Of a DNA stretch of 24,639 nt, positions 15,725 through 22,588 are shown in pieces. Position 1 is the first letter of the stretch. Each line of letters begins with the position of its first letter. Origin of the DNA: Erysipelotrichaceae bacterium (GTDB lineage Bacteria > Bacillota_I > Bacilli_A > Erysipelotrichales > Erysipelotrichaceae); NCBI GenBank assembly GCA_003446295.1, contig DMBB01000095.1:1-24639 (forward strand), written 5' to 3'. Below the pieces are notes generated by a model. That model was not told where the DNA came from. It made no database searches and saw only the letters and a list, made by a program, of their open reading frames with translations. The translations under genes were made by a program, and so were the position numbers.

Positions 15725-16228
15725 TTACTCTTTTCCGAACCGCTTGCGCATCAGAGGCTTGATGCCGCCTGCTTCCAGGATCATTTTCTGCTGTTCTCCA
15801 AGCGGATCACAGGAAAGAACTTCCCCTGTTTCCTGTACTGTGACTGTCCCTGCATCCAGATCAAGCGTCAGTGTATATCCGTCTTTTACTCTCTGGCTGA
15901 CACCCGGACAGACGATCGGCAGAAGTCCGAGGTTGACCGCATTCCGGTAAAAGATCCTTGCAAAAGAATCTGCCAGGACTGCCTTGGCACCCATTGCAAG
16001 CAATGCGATCGGTGCATGTTCACGGCTGGAACCGCATCCGAAGTTTCTGCCTGCAGCTACAAAGCCTCCCTGCGGAAAATTCGGAGAAATATCAGAACTG
16101 ACGCCTTCCAAGCAGTGTGTTCCGATCTCTTTCGGGTCTGTCAGCGCAAGATAAGCACCCGGATAGATCTGGTCTGTATCGATATTGTTTCCGACAACAA
16201 TTACTTTTCCTGTTAATCTGGTTTCCAT
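15725..16228 (-). CDS. Aconitase-superfamily dehydratase small subunit (LeuD/HacB/DmdB-like)
   Basis: 167 residues forming the swivelling domain that completes the active site of a two-subunit hydro-lyase. Motifs: NNIDTDQIYPGAYLALTD near the N-terminus and NFGCGSSREHAP (63-73), which holds the substrate-binding Ser/Arg. Length fits the short archaeal-type subunits. The specificity loop reads YLAL (26-29), lacking the Arg of the YLRT motif reported for isopropylmalate isomerases. Together with the absence of leuA or leuB and the presence of a GntR regulator, this argues against leucine synthesis. A catabolic hydroxyacid dehydratase (for example dimethylmalate-like) is plausible. It starts 17 bases after the large subunit. 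Confidence 0.88.
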   Translation of the reverse strand: METRLTGKVIVVGNNIDTDQIYPGAYLALTDPKEIGTHCLEGVSSDISPNFPQGGFVAAGRNFGCGSSREHAPIALLAMGAKAVLADSFARIFYRNAVNLGLLPIVCPGVSQRVKDGYTLTLDLDAGTVTVQETGEVLSCDPLGEQQKMILEAGGIKPLMRKRFGKE

Positions 16229-16245
16229 TTCCTTATCTCCTCATA

Positions 16246-17505
16246 TTAAAGATATTCTCTCGGATCAGTGATCTTACCGTTGATCATGCTTGCCGCAACA
16301 GCTGCCGGTGAAGCCAGGTACAGCTTTGCTTCTTTGGAGCCCATTCTGCCCGGGAAGTTTCTGTTCGTGCTTGTAATGCATACTTCACCCGGTGCGATAA
16401 TGCCCGCATGCACACCCAGGCAGGCTGCACAGCCCGGTGCCATGATCGTAGCTCCTGCGTCGATCAGGTCCTGGATATATCCTTTATTGATACATTCCTG
16501 CATGACTTCCGCTGAAGCCGGAACGATGACAAGTCTTGTATACGGCGCAATGTGTCTTCCCTTCAGGATCTTTGCGGCCACCTCAATATCATCAACTCTG
16601 CCGCCGGTGCAGGATCCGATATAACCCTGGTCCAGACGTACTTCCCCTTCTGCCAGAACGCTTTCCAGAGTATGTACATTTTCCACGCTGCTCGGGCAGG
16701 AAAGCTGCGGCGTCAGTTCGGATACATTGAATACATAGCTTTCTGCATATTCATAACCGGGATCCGTGTACTGTACTTCGAAAGGACGTACTGCCCTTTT
16801 GGAAACATAATCGAGTACTTCCTGGTTCGGCTGCATATATGCCGTCTTGGCTCCCATTTCCACTGCCATATTGCAGATGACCATACGTCCTGCAACACCG
16901 AGTTCTTCCACATAGCTTCCGGTAAAGTCGATTGCTTTATAAACAGCTCCGTCTGCCCTGATCTTTCCCAGTACAGCCAATACTACATCCTTCGGGAATA
17001 CACCCTTCTGAGCTTTTCCTTCCAGACGGACTTCAATGATCTCGGGAACCCTGAACCACAGTTCTCCTGTCATCAGGATCGTTGCCATGTCGGTTGCGCC
17101 GCATCCGGTACCCATAGCACCGAACGCGCCATGTGTTGTTGTATGGCTGTCTGTCGCAACAACGATCATGCCCGGATAAATGACGCCTGCTTCCGGCATG
17201 ACCTGATGGCATACGCCGCAGTTCACATCAAAGTGGAAACGCAGATTATTCTTTTTTGCAAATTCCCTCATCTCTTTATGATTGGAGGCACTCTTCACAT
17301 CAGGACACGGTGCATAGTGATCAAATACAAATGCGCAGCGCTCATTGTCCCATACTTTTTCTCCGCCCATTTCATAGAATGAATAAACTGTCTGCAGATA
17401 CAGATCGTTGATCTCGGCGAAATCAACTTTTGCTGTAATGATCTCTCCTGCTTTGACTGATTCCCTGCCGCTGTTTTTCGCAAGGATCTTTTCCAGTGCA
17501 TGCAT
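16246..17505 (-). CDS. Aconitase-superfamily dehydratase large subunit (LeuC/HacA/DmdA-like)
   Basis: 419 residues from ATG 17505, preceded by GGAGGAG at ideal distance; an in-frame start at 17538 lies within the operator and is rejected. The [4Fe-4S] ligands are Cys299 (GSCTGGR), Cys359 and Cys362 (PGCAACLG). Other aconitase blocks include VATDSHTTTHGAFGAMGTG and the terminal STNRNFPGRMGS. This short form is the archaeal/homoaconitase-type subclass; bacterial LeuC is usually about 465 residues. It catalyses stereospecific hydration/dehydration of a hydroxy-di- or tricarboxylate. First gene of an operon controlled by the divergent GntR protein. Confidence 0.9.
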   Translation of the reverse strand: MHALEKILAKNSGRESVKAGEIITAKVDFAEINDLYLQTVYSFYEMGGEKVWDNERCAFVFDHYAPCPDVKSASNHKEMREFAKKNNLRFHFDVNCGVCHQVMPEAGVIYPGMIVVATDSHTTTHGAFGAMGTGCGATDMATILMTGELWFRVPEIIEVRLEGKAQKGVFPKDVVLAVLGKIRADGAVYKAIDFTGSYVEELGVAGRMVICNMAVEMGAKTAYMQPNQEVLDYVSKRAVRPFEVQYTDPGYEYAESYVFNVSELTPQLSCPSSVENVHTLESVLAEGEVRLDQGYIGSCTGGRVDDIEVAAKILKGRHIAPYTRLVIVPASAEVMQECINKGYIQDLIDAGATIMAPGCAACLGVHAGIIAPGEVCITSTNRNFPGRMGSKEAKLYLASPAAVAASMINGKITDPREYL

Positions 17506-17525
17506 AATGTTCTCCTCCAGTTTGA

Positions 17526-17541
17526 ATATTGTATACAATAT
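17526..17541. promoter_or_regulatory. GntR operator 1 (perfect palindrome)
   Basis: ATATTGTATACAATAT, a perfect 16-base palindrome, lies about 20 bases before the large-subunit ATG and downstream of that gene's promoter. A 13-base piece (GTATACAATATTC) recurs at operator 2 in the opposite orientation. TTGTATACAA-type palindromes are typical targets of GntR/FadR-type regulators. Binding here would block the dehydratase operon. Confidence 0.7.
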
Positions 17542-17556
17542 ACGATATGCAAGTAA

Positions 17557-17585
17557 AAATTAGCATCCATTTCATCCACTGTCAA
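17557..17585 (-). promoter_or_regulatory. Promoter of the dehydratase operon
   Basis: The minus strand reads a perfect TTGACA (17580-17585), a 17-base spacer and TAATTT (17557-17562). The transcript would start near 17550, placing operator 1 in the early transcribed region. Confidence 0.5.
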
Positions 17586-17615
17586 CCTTTTGACGCCATT
17601 TACGCAGGAATTCTG

Positions 17616-17640
17616 TATAATTTATTTCGTATACAATATT
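17616..17640 (+). promoter_or_regulatory. GntR-gene -10 element with operator 2
   Basis: TATAAT (17616-17621) is followed by GTATACAATATT (17629-17640), which overlaps the expected transcription start. The right arm matches operator 1; the left arm is degenerate (3 of 6). The position fits autorepression by the GntR protein. Confidence 0.6.
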
Positions 17641-17652
17641 CAGAGGTGTTTT

Positions 17653-18315
17653 ATGGAACAATTTGAAGTGATGCCGGTCAGAGTACGTCTGACATCAGTA
17701 CTGAAAAAGGCAATCTATACAGGAGAGATCAAAAGCGGACAGGAACTCAGTCTGACGGATATTGCTGCACAGACAGGTGTCAGCCGGACACCAGTCAGGG
17801 AAGCATTCCAGGCTTTGGCTGCAGAAGGGCTGATCACTCTGCGCATGAACAAAGGTGCGGTCGTCAATCAGATCGATGCAGGTTTTATTAAAGATCATTA
17901 TGAACTGCGTGCACTTCTGGAATCTGCTGCAGCTGAGAAGGCTGCAGAAAAGAAACCTGATGTTTCCGGACTTCTTGCAAGGGCATACCAACTGCAGAAA
18001 GATCCCGGTTCTGTTTCCCGTGATGATTATGAAAAGCTGAATCAGGACATTCATATGACACTATGGAACGAAGCGGGAAACAAGCGGATGAAAAATCTTT
18101 TGATGGATCTCTGGAACGGCCCGAGTACCGGTGAATCACCGGAGGACAGAGAATCTCATTACCAGAAATCCACAGAAGAACATATCCGGATCCTGGAAGC
18201 TGTACAGAAGGGGGACCGTGCTGGGGCAAAGGAAGCCATGAATGAGCACATCATCCGCAGTATGAATAATATTCTCCGTTATTATGAGGTACAGCAGAAC
18301 GCAGAAAACGAATAA
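17653..18315 (+). CDS. GntR family regulator, FadR/FCD subfamily
   Basis: 220 residues from ATG 17653 (AGAGG ribosome binding site 17642-17646). An in-frame start at 17590 would place the promoter -10 and operator inside the coding region and is rejected. Residues 10-70 are the winged helix-turn-helix, with LSLTDIAAQTGVSRTPVREAFQALAAEGLI. Residues from about 75 form the helical FCD ligand domain (YELRALLESAAAEKAA), with candidate metal ligands Asp and His in NQDIHMTLW and His in EEHIRIL and NEHIIRS. FCD regulators usually sense carboxylic acids, which suits a divergent hydroxyacid dehydratase operon. Likely repressor of that operon and of itself. Confidence 0.9.
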   Translation: MEQFEVMPVRVRLTSVLKKAIYTGEIKSGQELSLTDIAAQTGVSRTPVREAFQALAAEGLITLRMNKGAVVNQIDAGFIKDHYELRALLESAAAEKAAEKKPDVSGLLARAYQLQKDPGSVSRDDYEKLNQDIHMTLWNEAGNKRMKNLLMDLWNGPSTGESPEDRESHYQKSTEEHIRILEAVQKGDRAGAKEAMNEHIIRSMNNILRYYEVQQNAENE

Positions 18316-18341
18316 CTGTTTCTGATCCGTCCGAAAACAAA

Positions 18342-18399
18342 AAGAGGCATAACCGCAATGTATTTGATGACTCTCAGGTACTTGCCGGCTGTGCCTCTT
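18342..18399. terminator. Bidirectional terminator between gntR-type and rpiR-type genes
   Basis: AAGAGGCA (18342-18349) pairs with TGCCTCTT (18392-18399). T-rich sequence follows in both directions: TATTTG on plus, TTTGTTTT on minus. The two regulators converge here. Confidence 0.7.
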
Positions 18400-18423
18400 A
18401 TTTGATTTGCGGGATATGAATGT

Positions 18424-19164
18424 TTACAGCTGTGTATGCAGATGCATTGACAGCAGATTAATAAAGAAGAGATTTGTAATGGCAGGGTCCAACGCATAGG
18501 AAGAATGGATCGTCTTACTGTCGGGAAGAACGATGACATGGTCAAAGTACTTTGCCAGATCATGCTTTTTGGAACATGTTATCAGCATGGTCTCAGGTTT
18601 CTGTTCGCATTCCGCCAGATCTTTGATCAGTCCTCCGTATATACTCGATGAAACGGAAAAGACGATCAGCAGATCTGTTTTCCTGCAGAACGCATCCAGT
18701 TTGAACACTTCATCATAAGCGATCGCCTGTGAGGAATATCTGTAATTGATCAAAGCCGCATTCATCAGTTCAGCGGATGCCCTGGAACGGTGATAACCGG
18801 TCACAAAGATCCTTTGAGCCCGGTCCAGCACATCAACGATCTCAGACAGTTTTTCTTCAGGAAACTCGGATTCCGTTTTTTTAAGAAGGAGTCCTGTTTC
18901 AGTTGCGAACGTATCAGCTCTGTCTTCTTCTGAAAGGGCATTTTTATTTCGTGCAATATCATACTTAAACTCAGCATATCCCGAATATCCGATCTTTTTC
19001 GCGAACCTGGTCAATGCAGGCTGGGAAAAACCATATCGTTCGGAAATCACTGACGTGTCCAGACGGGCGAAATCATCAGGATTGTCTATCACTGCTTTCG
19101 CTATTTTTTTGTCAGTAGGAGTCAATTCATCTGAAACATGACGGATCTGATCAAGAAGATTCAT
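18424..19164 (-). CDS. MurR/RpiR family transcriptional regulator
   Basis: 246 residues. N-terminal RpiR helix-turn-helix (about 1-75) with LTPTDKKIAKAVIDNPDDFA and the recognition region VISERYGFSQPALTRFAKKIGYSGYAEFK. The C-terminal SIS sugar-phosphate-binding domain (about 105-240) has RIFVTGYHRSRASAELM and LLIVFSVSSSIYGGLIKDLAE. Such proteins sense phosphosugars. It is divergent from the EIIC gene across a 178-base region with three matching operators, so it very probably controls that PTS and itself. Confidence 0.92.
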   Translation of the reverse strand: MNLLDQIRHVSDELTPTDKKIAKAVIDNPDDFARLDTSVISERYGFSQPALTRFAKKIGYSGYAEFKYDIARNKNALSEEDRADTFATETGLLLKKTESEFPEEKLSEIVDVLDRAQRIFVTGYHRSRASAELMNAALINYRYSSQAIAYDEVFKLDAFCRKTDLLIVFSVSSSIYGGLIKDLAECEQKPETMLITCSKKHDLAKYFDHVIVLPDSKTIHSSYALDPAITNLFFINLLSMHLHTQL

Positions 19165-19186
19165 AATAGGCCTTTCTTTTTTCTAT

Positions 19187-19192
19187 ATTATA
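19187..19192 (-). promoter_or_regulatory. -10 element of the rpiR-type gene
   Basis: The minus strand reads TATAAT about 25 bases ahead of the ATG; the -35 is weak. A TATTCAGC half-site (19199-19206), also part of operator C, sits directly upstream of it. Confidence 0.5.
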
Positions 19193-19235
19193 CAGCATTA
19201 TTCAGCAATTATCAGAACCCGGAAAGCATTTTGAA

Positions 19236-19249
19236 TGAATATCCATTCA
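19236..19249. promoter_or_regulatory. RpiR operator A (TGAAT-N4-ATTCA)
   Basis: TGAATATCCATTCA. It sits within a larger perfect inverted repeat, ATTTTGAATG (19228-19237) facing CATTCAAAAT (19244-19253), between the two divergent promoters. Confidence 0.65.
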
Positions 19250-19267
19250 AAATTTATAAAATAAGTA

Positions 19268-19296
19268 TTGAATTTATATTCACCGAGTGCTACATT
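19268..19296 (+). promoter_or_regulatory. Promoter of EIIC-MBL operon, with operator B
   Basis: TTGAAT (19268-19273), 17 bases, then TACATT (19291-19296) with a TG extension. Operator B, TGAATTTATATTCA (19269-19282), overlaps the -35, the expected position for a repressor. Confidence 0.65.
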
Positions 19297-19310
19297 ATGG
19301 TTGTAAAAGC

Positions 19311-19324
19311 TGAATAGATATTCA
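19311..19324. promoter_or_regulatory. RpiR operator C (TGAAT-N4-ATTCA)
   Basis: TGAATAGATATTCA, extended to an 8-2-8 palindrome GCTGAATA-GA-TATTCAGC (19309-19326), immediately before the AGGAGG ribosome binding site (19327-19332) of the EIIC gene. Confidence 0.65.
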
Positions 19325-19342
19325 GCAGGAGGATAGATTAAC

Positions 19343-20659
19343 ATGTCAGAGACTAAAACTTCATTCATGGACAGCATGTCATCCTGGATGGAACAGCACA
19401 TCGTACCGATCGGCATGAAGATCGGCAGTCAGCGTCATCTTGCAGCGATCAGAGATGGTCTTGCAATTCTGATCACAGTTACGATTATCGGAGGTTTCGC
19501 GATCCTGATCGCACAGCCGCCGATCCCGGCTTCCATTACAGAACCTTCCAACTTCTTCTATGCATTCCTGCTTGCGTGGAAATCATTCGCAGGCGCACAT
19601 ATCGGCACACTCCTGATCCCATATTATCTGACGATCGGCATCATCAGCCTGTATGTTGTATGCGGTGTATCCTACACGCTTGCGACAAGATACGGACTCA
19701 ACGGAATCAACAATATGCTGTCGGCAATGCTCGTATACCTCTGTGTATCCGGAGCAGTCAATCTTGAAACAGCTTCTATCACGATCGGTGCTCTTGGTGC
19801 AGGCTACATGTTTGCGGCAATGATCACAGCGATCCTGGTTGTAGAAATTGCTAAATTCTTCCGTGACAAAAACATTACGATCAAAATGCCGGACAGTGTT
19901 CCGCCGAATGTAGCAGCTACATTCTCTGCACTGCTTCCGCTGTGCTTCAGCGTCGTATTCTTCATGGCACTGGATGCGATCATCAAGTCATTAACCGGTG
20001 CAGGTTATGCAAACCTGATCTATACGATCTTCCAGCCTCTGATGAGGGCAACAGGCTCACTGCCTTCCGTACTTCTGATCAATATCCTGATGACAACATT
20101 CTGGTTCTTCGGAATCCATGGCGGAAACATGCTGTCAGTCGTAACAAGCCCGATCACAACAGCAGCTCTGGCTGCAAACGCCGAAGCAATGACTTCCGGT
20201 CAGCCTCTGCCGTATGTATTCGCAGGTTCCATGAACACTGTATTCGGCAACTGGATGACATACAATGCACTCGTACTTGTACTGTTCCTGTTCGCTAAGT
20301 CAAAGCAGAACTCCAGCATTGCCAAAGTAGGTGTTGTACCGTCACTCTTCAACATCAATGAACCGCTGATCTTCGGTATTCCTACCGTTCTCAACGTTTA
20401 CACATACATTCCCATGCTGATCTGCGGATGCTTCAACTGTGCAGTATATTATCTGCTGGCTTCAGCCAATGTTGTCGGCAGATTCTACATCACGCTTCCG
20501 TTCACGATCCCCGGACCGCTGCAGGCATTCCTCGCTACAGGAGACATCAAGAATACTCTGCTCTGGCTCGTACTGTTCGTAATCGATATGTTCATCATGC
20601 TGCCGTTCATCAAAGCATATGACAAGCAGCTCGTACAGTCAGAAGAAGCAGGCGACTGA
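19343..20659 (+). CDS. PTS EIIC, cellobiose/lactose (CelB-like) family
   Basis: A 438-residue membrane permease subunit with about ten hydrophobic segments. Family marks: FGIHGGNMLS in the middle, and PSLFNINEPLIFGIPTVLN, the glutamate-containing signature of glucose-superfamily EIIC proteins. It transports a beta-glycoside or diacetylchitobiose-type sugar and needs EIIA and EIIB partners, which are not in this window. First gene of a short operon with an MBL hydrolase. AGGAGG ribosome binding site 10 bases before ATG, behind three RpiR-type operators. Confidence 0.92.
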   Translation: MSETKTSFMDSMSSWMEQHIVPIGMKIGSQRHLAAIRDGLAILITVTIIGGFAILIAQPPIPASITEPSNFFYAFLLAWKSFAGAHIGTLLIPYYLTIGIISLYVVCGVSYTLATRYGLNGINNMLSAMLVYLCVSGAVNLETASITIGALGAGYMFAAMITAILVVEIAKFFRDKNITIKMPDSVPPNVAATFSALLPLCFSVVFFMALDAIIKSLTGAGYANLIYTIFQPLMRATGSLPSVLLINILMTTFWFFGIHGGNMLSVVTSPITTAALAANAEAMTSGQPLPYVFAGSMNTVFGNWMTYNALVLVLFLFAKSKQNSSIAKVGVVPSLFNINEPLIFGIPTVLNVYTYIPMLICGCFNCAVYYLLASANVVGRFYITLPFTIPGPLQAFLATGDIKNTLLWLVLFVIDMFIMLPFIKAYDKQLVQSEEAGD

Positions 20660-20680
20660 TCAATTCAATCAACAAGATAC

Positions 20681-20715
20681 GAAAGGGCATTCGTTCAATG
20701 CCCTTTCTCCCTTTA
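20681..20715 (+). terminator. Terminator between EIIC and the MBL gene
   Basis: Perfect 11-bp stem GAAAGGGCATT/AATGCCCTTTC with a 5-base loop, followed by TCCCTTTAT. It stands only about 20 bases before the MBL start codon, so it probably lowers expression of that gene relative to EIIC. Confidence 0.75.
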
Positions 20716-20731
20716 TATACCAGGAGGAGTT

Positions 20732-21553
20732 ATGACAGAATTCAGAAAAGAACAGATCACGGAACACATATACAGAATATACGGAACAGGGGATGCATGC
20801 ATGTATTTCATTCAGGGATCAGAGGATGCTCTCCTGATCGATACGGCATACGGACTCGGTGATCTGAAATCCTATATTGACGGAATCGCAAAGACTCCTT
20901 ACCGGGTGGTCATTACGCACGGACATGCCGATCACGCAAACGGGATCGGACAGTTTTCAGAAGTTTATATGAATCGCCGTGATATAGAACTGTATTATTC
21001 CAGGTCTGATATTCAAATCAGGAGGCGTCTTCTGAAAAAGACCATACCTGATATTGATCAGTATCCAGACAGTGCATTTGTTCCTCAGTTTCAAGGAACA
21101 TTCCTCGACCTTGAAGAGGGGATGCGGTTTGATCTTGGTGACTGCTCTGCTGAAGTATATGCAGCACCGGGTCATACAGAAGGCATGATGGTCCTGCTTG
21201 TGCCGGAGGACCGGGTATGTCTGTTCGGTGATGCATGCGGAGAAAATACATTTCTGTTCCGTCCCGAAGCATCTACTGTATATGCGTTCCGGGAAACACT
21301 GCACAAATTACTGGCAATGCAGGACAGATATGACAGGATCCTGCGCCAGCATGGTTCATGTGAGTCTCCGAAAAGTCTGGTTGAGGAAAACCTCCGTACA
21401 GCAGATCTGATCCTTGCCGGCAAGGATGACCATATTCCGTTCGATTATGACGGATTCCATGCCTTCTTTGCCCACAAAACGGATATATCCACCGGTAAAC
21501 GAGTCGATGGTGTTTCCGGAAATATCGTTTATTCAGAAGATAAGATCCGCTGA
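20732..21553 (+). CDS. MBL-fold metallo-hydrolase, paralogue of the one at 5907-6716
   Basis: 273 residues. Metal motif THGHADH (His63, His65, Asp67, His68), then APGHTEGM, LFGDACG and LRQHGSCESPKSL. The N-terminus (H-x-YRI, then LIDTAYGLGDLKSYI) and the C-terminus (VDGVSGNIVYSED) match the other MBL protein of this window nearly block for block. Both sit beside a PTS permease. Ribosome binding site GGAGGAG 3-5 bases before ATG. Probably hydrolyses an ester or lactone derived from the imported sugar; the reaction is not shown by sequence. Confidence 0.88.
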   Translation: MTEFRKEQITEHIYRIYGTGDACMYFIQGSEDALLIDTAYGLGDLKSYIDGIAKTPYRVVITHGHADHANGIGQFSEVYMNRRDIELYYSRSDIQIRRRLLKKTIPDIDQYPDSAFVPQFQGTFLDLEEGMRFDLGDCSAEVYAAPGHTEGMMVLLVPEDRVCLFGDACGENTFLFRPEASTVYAFRETLHKLLAMQDRYDRILRQHGSCESPKSLVEENLRTADLILAGKDDHIPFDYDGFHAFFAHKTDISTGKRVDGVSGNIVYSEDKIR

Positions 21554-21579
21554 ATAATTCAGAACATTTGTCGACAAAG

Positions 21580-21611
21580 CAGAGAGCAGATCATGCTCTC
21601 TGTTTTCATTT
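21580..21611 (+). terminator. Terminator after the second MBL gene
   Basis: Perfect 9-bp stem CAGAGAGCA/TGCTCTCTG with a 5-base loop (21580-21602), then TTTTCATTT. Confidence 0.85.
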
Positions 21612-21613
21612 AA

Positions 21614-22051
21614 AACAAAACGATTGCCTACCGCAAAGCTTTTGACAGTCCTCTTTACGCTGCTGTTCCTGCAGGATCCGCACTGGCAAAAAAAGATTCC
21701 ATCGTTTTTCATGACCTGCGCGGAAAAACAGTTATTCTTCCTCCGCGGGCAAAGCGTTCTCCGTTTGCCCAGCAGATCTACAGAAAAACAACCGAGGAAC
21801 CTCAGATCAAAATCATGGAATCAGATGCCGGATTCGCAGCAGATGTCGCATTTATCAGAATCAAAAACGTCATCGTATTCTGCACGGATGAACTGATTAC
21901 ACCGACCAAAAACGTGAAATATGTCGTCGTCGAAGACGGACCGAAAACAGAATACGGTTTCGCATCCTTATCACCATTTACCACAGAGATGCTGTCACTC
22001 ATTCATGATTTTGAGAAATGGTATAAACGCGAATACCCTGATGCTGGATGA
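21614..22051 (+). pseudogene. 5'-truncated LysR-family regulator remnant
   Basis: A continuous 145-residue frame begins directly after a stop at 21611 and ends at a TGA. It reads like the last part of a LysR substrate-binding domain: PLYAAVPAGSALAKKDSI, then FHDLRGKTVILPPR, GFAADVAFIRIKNVIVFCTDEL, and a C-terminal FEKWYKREYP. The N-terminal helix-turn-helix and first half of the effector domain (about 150 residues) are absent. There is no start codon or ribosome binding site at the front; the only in-frame ATG (21815) would give 78 residues of half a domain. The frame has no internal stops, so the loss looks recent. Confidence 0.72.
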
Positions 22052-22063
22052 TTCTTTTGCCAT

Positions 22064-22098
22064 AATAAAACCTGCGCAGTATTGATATACCGCACAGG
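22064..22098 (-). terminator. Terminator of the 118-residue hypothetical gene
   Basis: The minus strand shows CCTGTGCGGT pairing with ACTGCGCAGG (10 bp including G-U pairs, 8-base loop), then TTTTATT. Confidence 0.7.
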
Positions 22099-22117
22099 CT
22101 ATGTTGTGTGATCCGGT

Positions 22118-22474
22118 TTACTCGGGGTCTCCCCAGTTCCAATCGACTGATTCTGCGATACTGTAGCAGATGTTTTCCCTCGGTGCGCTGACCGCCAGGA
22201 ACTGCGCATTGAAGTCGACCAGGATCTTTACATTGCTGTCCATATATGTTCCGTCAAAACGGCATGTGACAGGTTTTTCGTATTTTTTGATATCTTCCAT
22301 CGAATCGACATGGTAAAGCTCCTGAACATCATTTTCTTCTACAGCGAGATCACATACGGATATTTTCAGGTTTTCCAGTTCAAAAACCTTTTTGCAGACT
22401 TTATCAGGCCACAAGGTCTCAAACTCGCAGACGACCTCGCCTTCTTTCATTTTTTTGTATCTGACCAGTTCCAT
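22118..22474 (-). CDS. Hypothetical protein, 118 residues
   Basis: The start is ATG 22474, preceded by AAGGAGG at good spacing. The frame is open to 22585, but that extension runs into the S9 peptidase terminator and lacks a ribosome binding site. The protein begins MELVRYKKMKEGEVVCEFE and ends AESVDWNWGDPE. It is acidic, soluble, and alternates beta-strand-like segments, with no signal peptide or membrane segment. I do not recognise a family. It lies downstream of the S9 peptidase gene but after that gene's terminator, so it may have its own promoter. Confidence 0.7.
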   Translation of the reverse strand: MELVRYKKMKEGEVVCEFETLWPDKVCKKVFELENLKISVCDLAVEENDVQELYHVDSMEDIKKYEKPVTCRFDGTYMDSNVKILVDFNAQFLAVSAPRENICYSIAESVDWNWGDPE

Positions 22475-22550
22475 ATATGCGCCTCCTTTACAATTCATTA
22501 TGATACACCAAACTGAAAACAATGATATATAATTCAATCCATTTGCTTTA

Positions 22551-22582
22551 TACAAAAGCTTCCGGTTATTTCCGGAAGCTTT
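22551..22582 (-). terminator. Terminator of the S9 peptidase gene
   Basis: Perfect 11-bp stem AAAGCTTCCGG (22555-22565) and CCGGAAGCTTT (22572-22582) with a 6-base loop, 7 bases past the stop codon. The U-tract is short. Confidence 0.7.
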
Positions 22583-22588
22583 CAAACT

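Noticed and set aside
16552..17382. 276-codon plus-strand frame opposite the dehydratase large subunit
   Set aside because: It lies wholly antisense to a gene with intact Fe-S motifs, is Cys/His-rich without a recognisable domain, and has no ribosome binding site.
15725..17505. Leucine biosynthesis leuCD
   Set aside because: No leuA/leuB, short archaeal-type subunits, loop without the YLRT motif, and a divergent FCD-type GntR regulator; kept as a dehydratase of unknown substrate.
17506..17538. Eleven-residue extension of the dehydratase large subunit
   Set aside because: It runs through the operator palindrome and the GGAGGAG ribosome binding site that clearly serves ATG 17505.
22475..22585. 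Longer start for the 118-residue hypothetical protein
   Set aside because: It overlaps the S9 peptidase terminator hairpin, lacks a ribosome binding site, and AAGGAGG marks ATG 22474.
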